Shown: piece by piece, positions 62,391-64,000 of the stretch
Numbering within the stretch: the stretch's first letter is position 1
Layout: each line of letters starts with the position of its first letter
Source: Streptomyces akebiae
GTDB lineage: Bacteria; Actinomycetota; Actinomycetes; Streptomycetales; Streptomycetaceae
Length of the DNA: 64,000 bases
Direction: 5' to 3'
NCBI RefSeq assembly: GCF_019599145.1
Contig: NZ_CP080647.1
Span: forward strand, 9,548,001-9,612,000
Translations under genes and position numbers: made by a program
Notes under the pieces: model-generated
Seen by the model: only the letters and a program-made list of their open reading frames with translations
Databases searched by the model: none
Told to the model about the DNA's origin: nothing

Positions 62391-63122
62391 GTGAACCTGT
62401 CAGACAGCCAGACAGGTGGCTCGGCACCCCGGCGCGTCAGCGCCATGGAAGCGGTGCTCACCCACCTCCGCGACGCCATCGAGCGCGGCAAGTACGCCAT
62501 CGGGGACAAGCTCCCCTCGGAGGCGGAGCTCTGCCGACAGCTCGAAGTGAGCCGTCCGGTCCTGCGCGAGGCGCTGCGCGCCCTCCAGGTGATGGGCCTG
62601 ACCCAGTCCCGCACCGGCAAGGGCACCTTCGTGATCGCGAACGCCGTCGAGGACCCCACCTTCGGCGACTACGCGGCCAGCGACCTGCTGGAGGTGCGCC
62701 GCCACGTGGAGATCCCGGTCGCCGGGTACGCGGCGGTCCGCCGTACCCCGGAGAACCTGGACCACCTGGCCCACCTGCTGGACCGGATGGAGCGGGAGAC
62801 CGACACGACCGCCTGGGTCGCGATGGACACCCTCTTCCACCTGGCCGTGGCCGAAGCCGCCCAGAACCCGGTGTTCCGCCGGGTGATCGAGGAGATCCGG
62901 GACGCGCTGGCCCGCCAGTCGGCCTTCCTCAACGAGCTGGGCGGCCGGCGCGAGCAGTCCAACCGTGAGCACCGGGCCATCGTCGAGGCGCTGATCGACG
63001 GTTCCGAACACGACGCGGTGGAGGCGATGTCCCACCACCTCGACCGCGTCGAGACCACCCTCACCGACATCGTGCGTTCCCCGCGCACGGAGAGTTCCAC
63101 GGAAGGCGGACCCGAGGCGTGA
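62391..63122 (+). CDS. GntR-family (FCD) transcriptional regulator
   Basis: The protein has 243 residues from GTG 62391, the position fixed by the promoter spacing. N-terminal w[48 protein letters not shown] and the wing GKGTFV. C-terminal FCD helical domain with metal-ligand residues in [14 protein letters not shown] and [21 protein letters not shown]-type regulators respond to carboxylic or amino acids. Its stop overlaps the start of an amino-acid permease (GTGA), so it probably senses the permease substrate and controls this operon through the palindrome at its own start. Confidence 0.93.
   Translation: MNLSDSQTGGSAPRRVSAMEAVLTHLRDAIERGKYAIGDKLPSEAELCRQLEVSRPVLREALRALQVMGLTQSRTGKGTFVIANAVEDPTFGDYAASDLLEVRRHVEIPVAGYAAVRRTPENLDHLAHLLDRMERETDTTAWVAMDTLFHLAVAEAAQNPVFRRVIEEIRDALARQSAFLNELGGRREQSNREHRAIVEALIDGSEHDAVEAMSHHLDRVETTLTDIVRSPRTESSTEGGPEA
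62396..62416. promoter_or_regulatory. Nested inverted repeat, candidate GntR operator
   Basis: CTGTCAGACAG (perfect 5-base arms around A) sits inside CCTGTC...GACAGG. It begins 5 bases after the predicted transcription start and covers the first codons of the regulator, ideal for autorepression by blocking promoter clearance. Confidence 0.6.
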
Positions 63123-64000
63123 GCGAGCAGTCCCTCGAGAAGGACGACGTACGGGCCGGGCAGTCGCCGGCTCACGTCGACGCCGGAGACGCCGGCTACA
63201 GCAAGTCCCTGAAGTCCCGACACGTCAACATGATCGCCATCGGCGGAGCGATCGGCACCGGCCTGTTCCTCGGCGCCGGCGGACGTCTCGTCGACGCGGG
63301 CCCGTCCCTCTTCATCGCCTACGCGGTCTGCGGAGTCTTCGCCTTCCTCGTCGTCCGCGCACTCGGCGAACTGGTGCTGTACCGGCCCTCGTCGGGCGCC
63401 TTCGTGTCCTACGCCCGGGAGTTCCTCGGCGAGAAGGGCGCGTACACGGCCGGCTGGATGTACTTCCTGAACTGGGCCACCACCGGTATCGCCGACATCA
63501 CCGCGGTCGCCCTCTACACCCACTACTGGGGCATGTTCTCCGACATCCCCCAGTGGGTCATCGCGCTCATCGCGCTCGGGGTCGTCCTCGCCGTGAACCT
63601 GATCTCGGTGAAGATGTTCGGCGAACTGGAGTTCTGGTTCGCGATCATCAAGGTCGGCGCGCTCGTCACCTTCATGGTGATCGGCATCTTCCTGCTGGTC
63701 ACCCAGCAGCCCGTCGACGGCCACACCCCCGGCCCGTCCCTGATCACCGACAACGGCGGCATCTTTCCCAACGGTCTGCTGCCCATGCTGCTGATCATCC
63801 AGGGTGTCGTCTTCGCCTACGCCTCCGTCGAGCTGGTCGGCGTCGCGGCGGGCGAGACCGAGAACCCCGAGAAGATCATGCCGAAGGCGATCAACTCGAT
63901 CATGTGGCGCGTCGGTCTGTTCTACGTCGGCTCCGTCCTGCTCCTTGCGATGCTGCTGCCCTGGTCCTCGTACAAGGCCGGCGAGAGCCCCTTCGTCACG
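63119..64000 (+). CDS. Amino-acid permease (APC family, AAT type), partial at window end
   Basis: GTG 63119 overlaps the regulator stop. The visible 294 residues begin with a hydrophilic cytoplasmic tail ([14 protein letters not shown]), then [25 protein letters not shown], the classic AAT-family substrate-loop signature in helix 1, and further spans: [76 protein letters not shown] and [22 protein letters not shown]. It imports an amino acid with protons; AnsP/CycA/GabP-like members share these motifs, so the substrate cannot be named. Co-translation with the GntR/FCD gene suggests substrate-induced expression. Confidence 0.9.
   Translation, partial: MSEQSLEKDDVRAGQSPAHVDAGDAGYSKSLKSRHVNMIAIGGAIGTGLFLGAGGRLVDAGPSLFIAYAVCGVFAFLVVRALGELVLYRPSSGAFVSYAREFLGEKGAYTAGWMYFLNWATTGIADITAVALYTHYWGMFSDIPQWVIALIALGVVLAVNLISVKMFGELEFWFAIIKVGALVTFMVIGIFLLVTQQPVDGHTPGPSLITDNGGIFPNGLLPMLLIIQGVVFAYASVELVGVAAGETENPEKIMPKAINSIMWRVGLFYVGSVLLLAMLLPWSSYKAGESPFVT

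Overview
The window is a chromosomal segment of a high-GC actinomycete, almost certainly Streptomyces. The evidence is a strong G/C bias at third codon positions, frequent GTG and TTG starts, many 4-base ATGA/GTGA stop-start overlaps, a GlgE-TreS-maltokinase-GlgB locus with its DUF5133 neighbour, a LAL-type LuxR regulator and a LacI-controlled sugar ABC operon. No rRNA, tRNA, CRISPR array, transposase or prophage gene was recognised.

Layout. Positions 1-11,700 (minus strand) hold an AAA+/VWA module: a DUF4132 (MolR-like) protein, an orphan 1637-residue protein, a MoxR-type ATPase, a DUF5682-VWA fusion and a SWIM zinc-finger protein cut by the window edge. The gene content recalls the E. coli yehI/yehL/yehM/yehP/yehQ set. 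Positions 12,000-13,550 hold a frameshifted M4 metallopeptidase relic and a small secreted protein. Positions 13,961-23,579 (plus strand) form one exopolysaccharide cluster: a secreted CE18/NodB-like deacetylase, a PelF-like GT4, a polytopic membrane protein, two SDR sugar-nucleotide enzymes, a sugar nucleotidyltransferase, a GH135 (spherulin-4-like) protein and a GH114 lipoprotein. All functional classes of the fungal galactosaminogalactan cluster (Uge3, Gtb3, Agd3, Sph3, Ega3) are present, so this is the strongest candidate for a little-described bacterial system.

Positions 23,570-31,580 carry a possible Usp relic, a PAS-PP2C phosphatase, a divergent NAD-dependent DNA ligase, a GAPDH with a long N-terminal extension, a frameshifted S8 peptidase relic, and an unusual cytoplasmic trypsin-like protease fused to an endonuclease-I nuclease. 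Positions 32,020-37,500 hold a LAL regulator, a GH29 alpha-L-fucosidase, an SseB-family protein and a MarR regulator.

Positions 37,595-48,614 are the GlgE alpha-glucan locus. On the minus strand, in transcription order, are glgE, treS, maltokinase, glgB and a broken VOC gene, with DUF5133 upstream. A degenerate HATPase gene translationally coupled to glgX runs on the plus strand. Trehalose is converted to maltose, then to maltose-1-phosphate, then to linear and branched alpha-glucan, and GlgX debranches it. Positions 49,677-57,865 are a complete beta-1,4-galactan locus: LacI regulator, two permeases and a binding lipoprotein, divergent from a GH42 beta-galactosidase and a secreted GH53 galactanase. 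Two identical palindromic operators sit on the promoter. The remainder holds an ATP-grasp enzyme, an SMP-30-like protein, a CrcB-DUF190-CrcB fluoride-export operon, UppP, and a GntR/FCD regulator co-translated with an amino-acid permease that runs off the window. Several perfect hairpins act as plausible terminators. Coordinates and starts were read by eye, and functions rest on motifs and recalled family knowledge, not on database searches.
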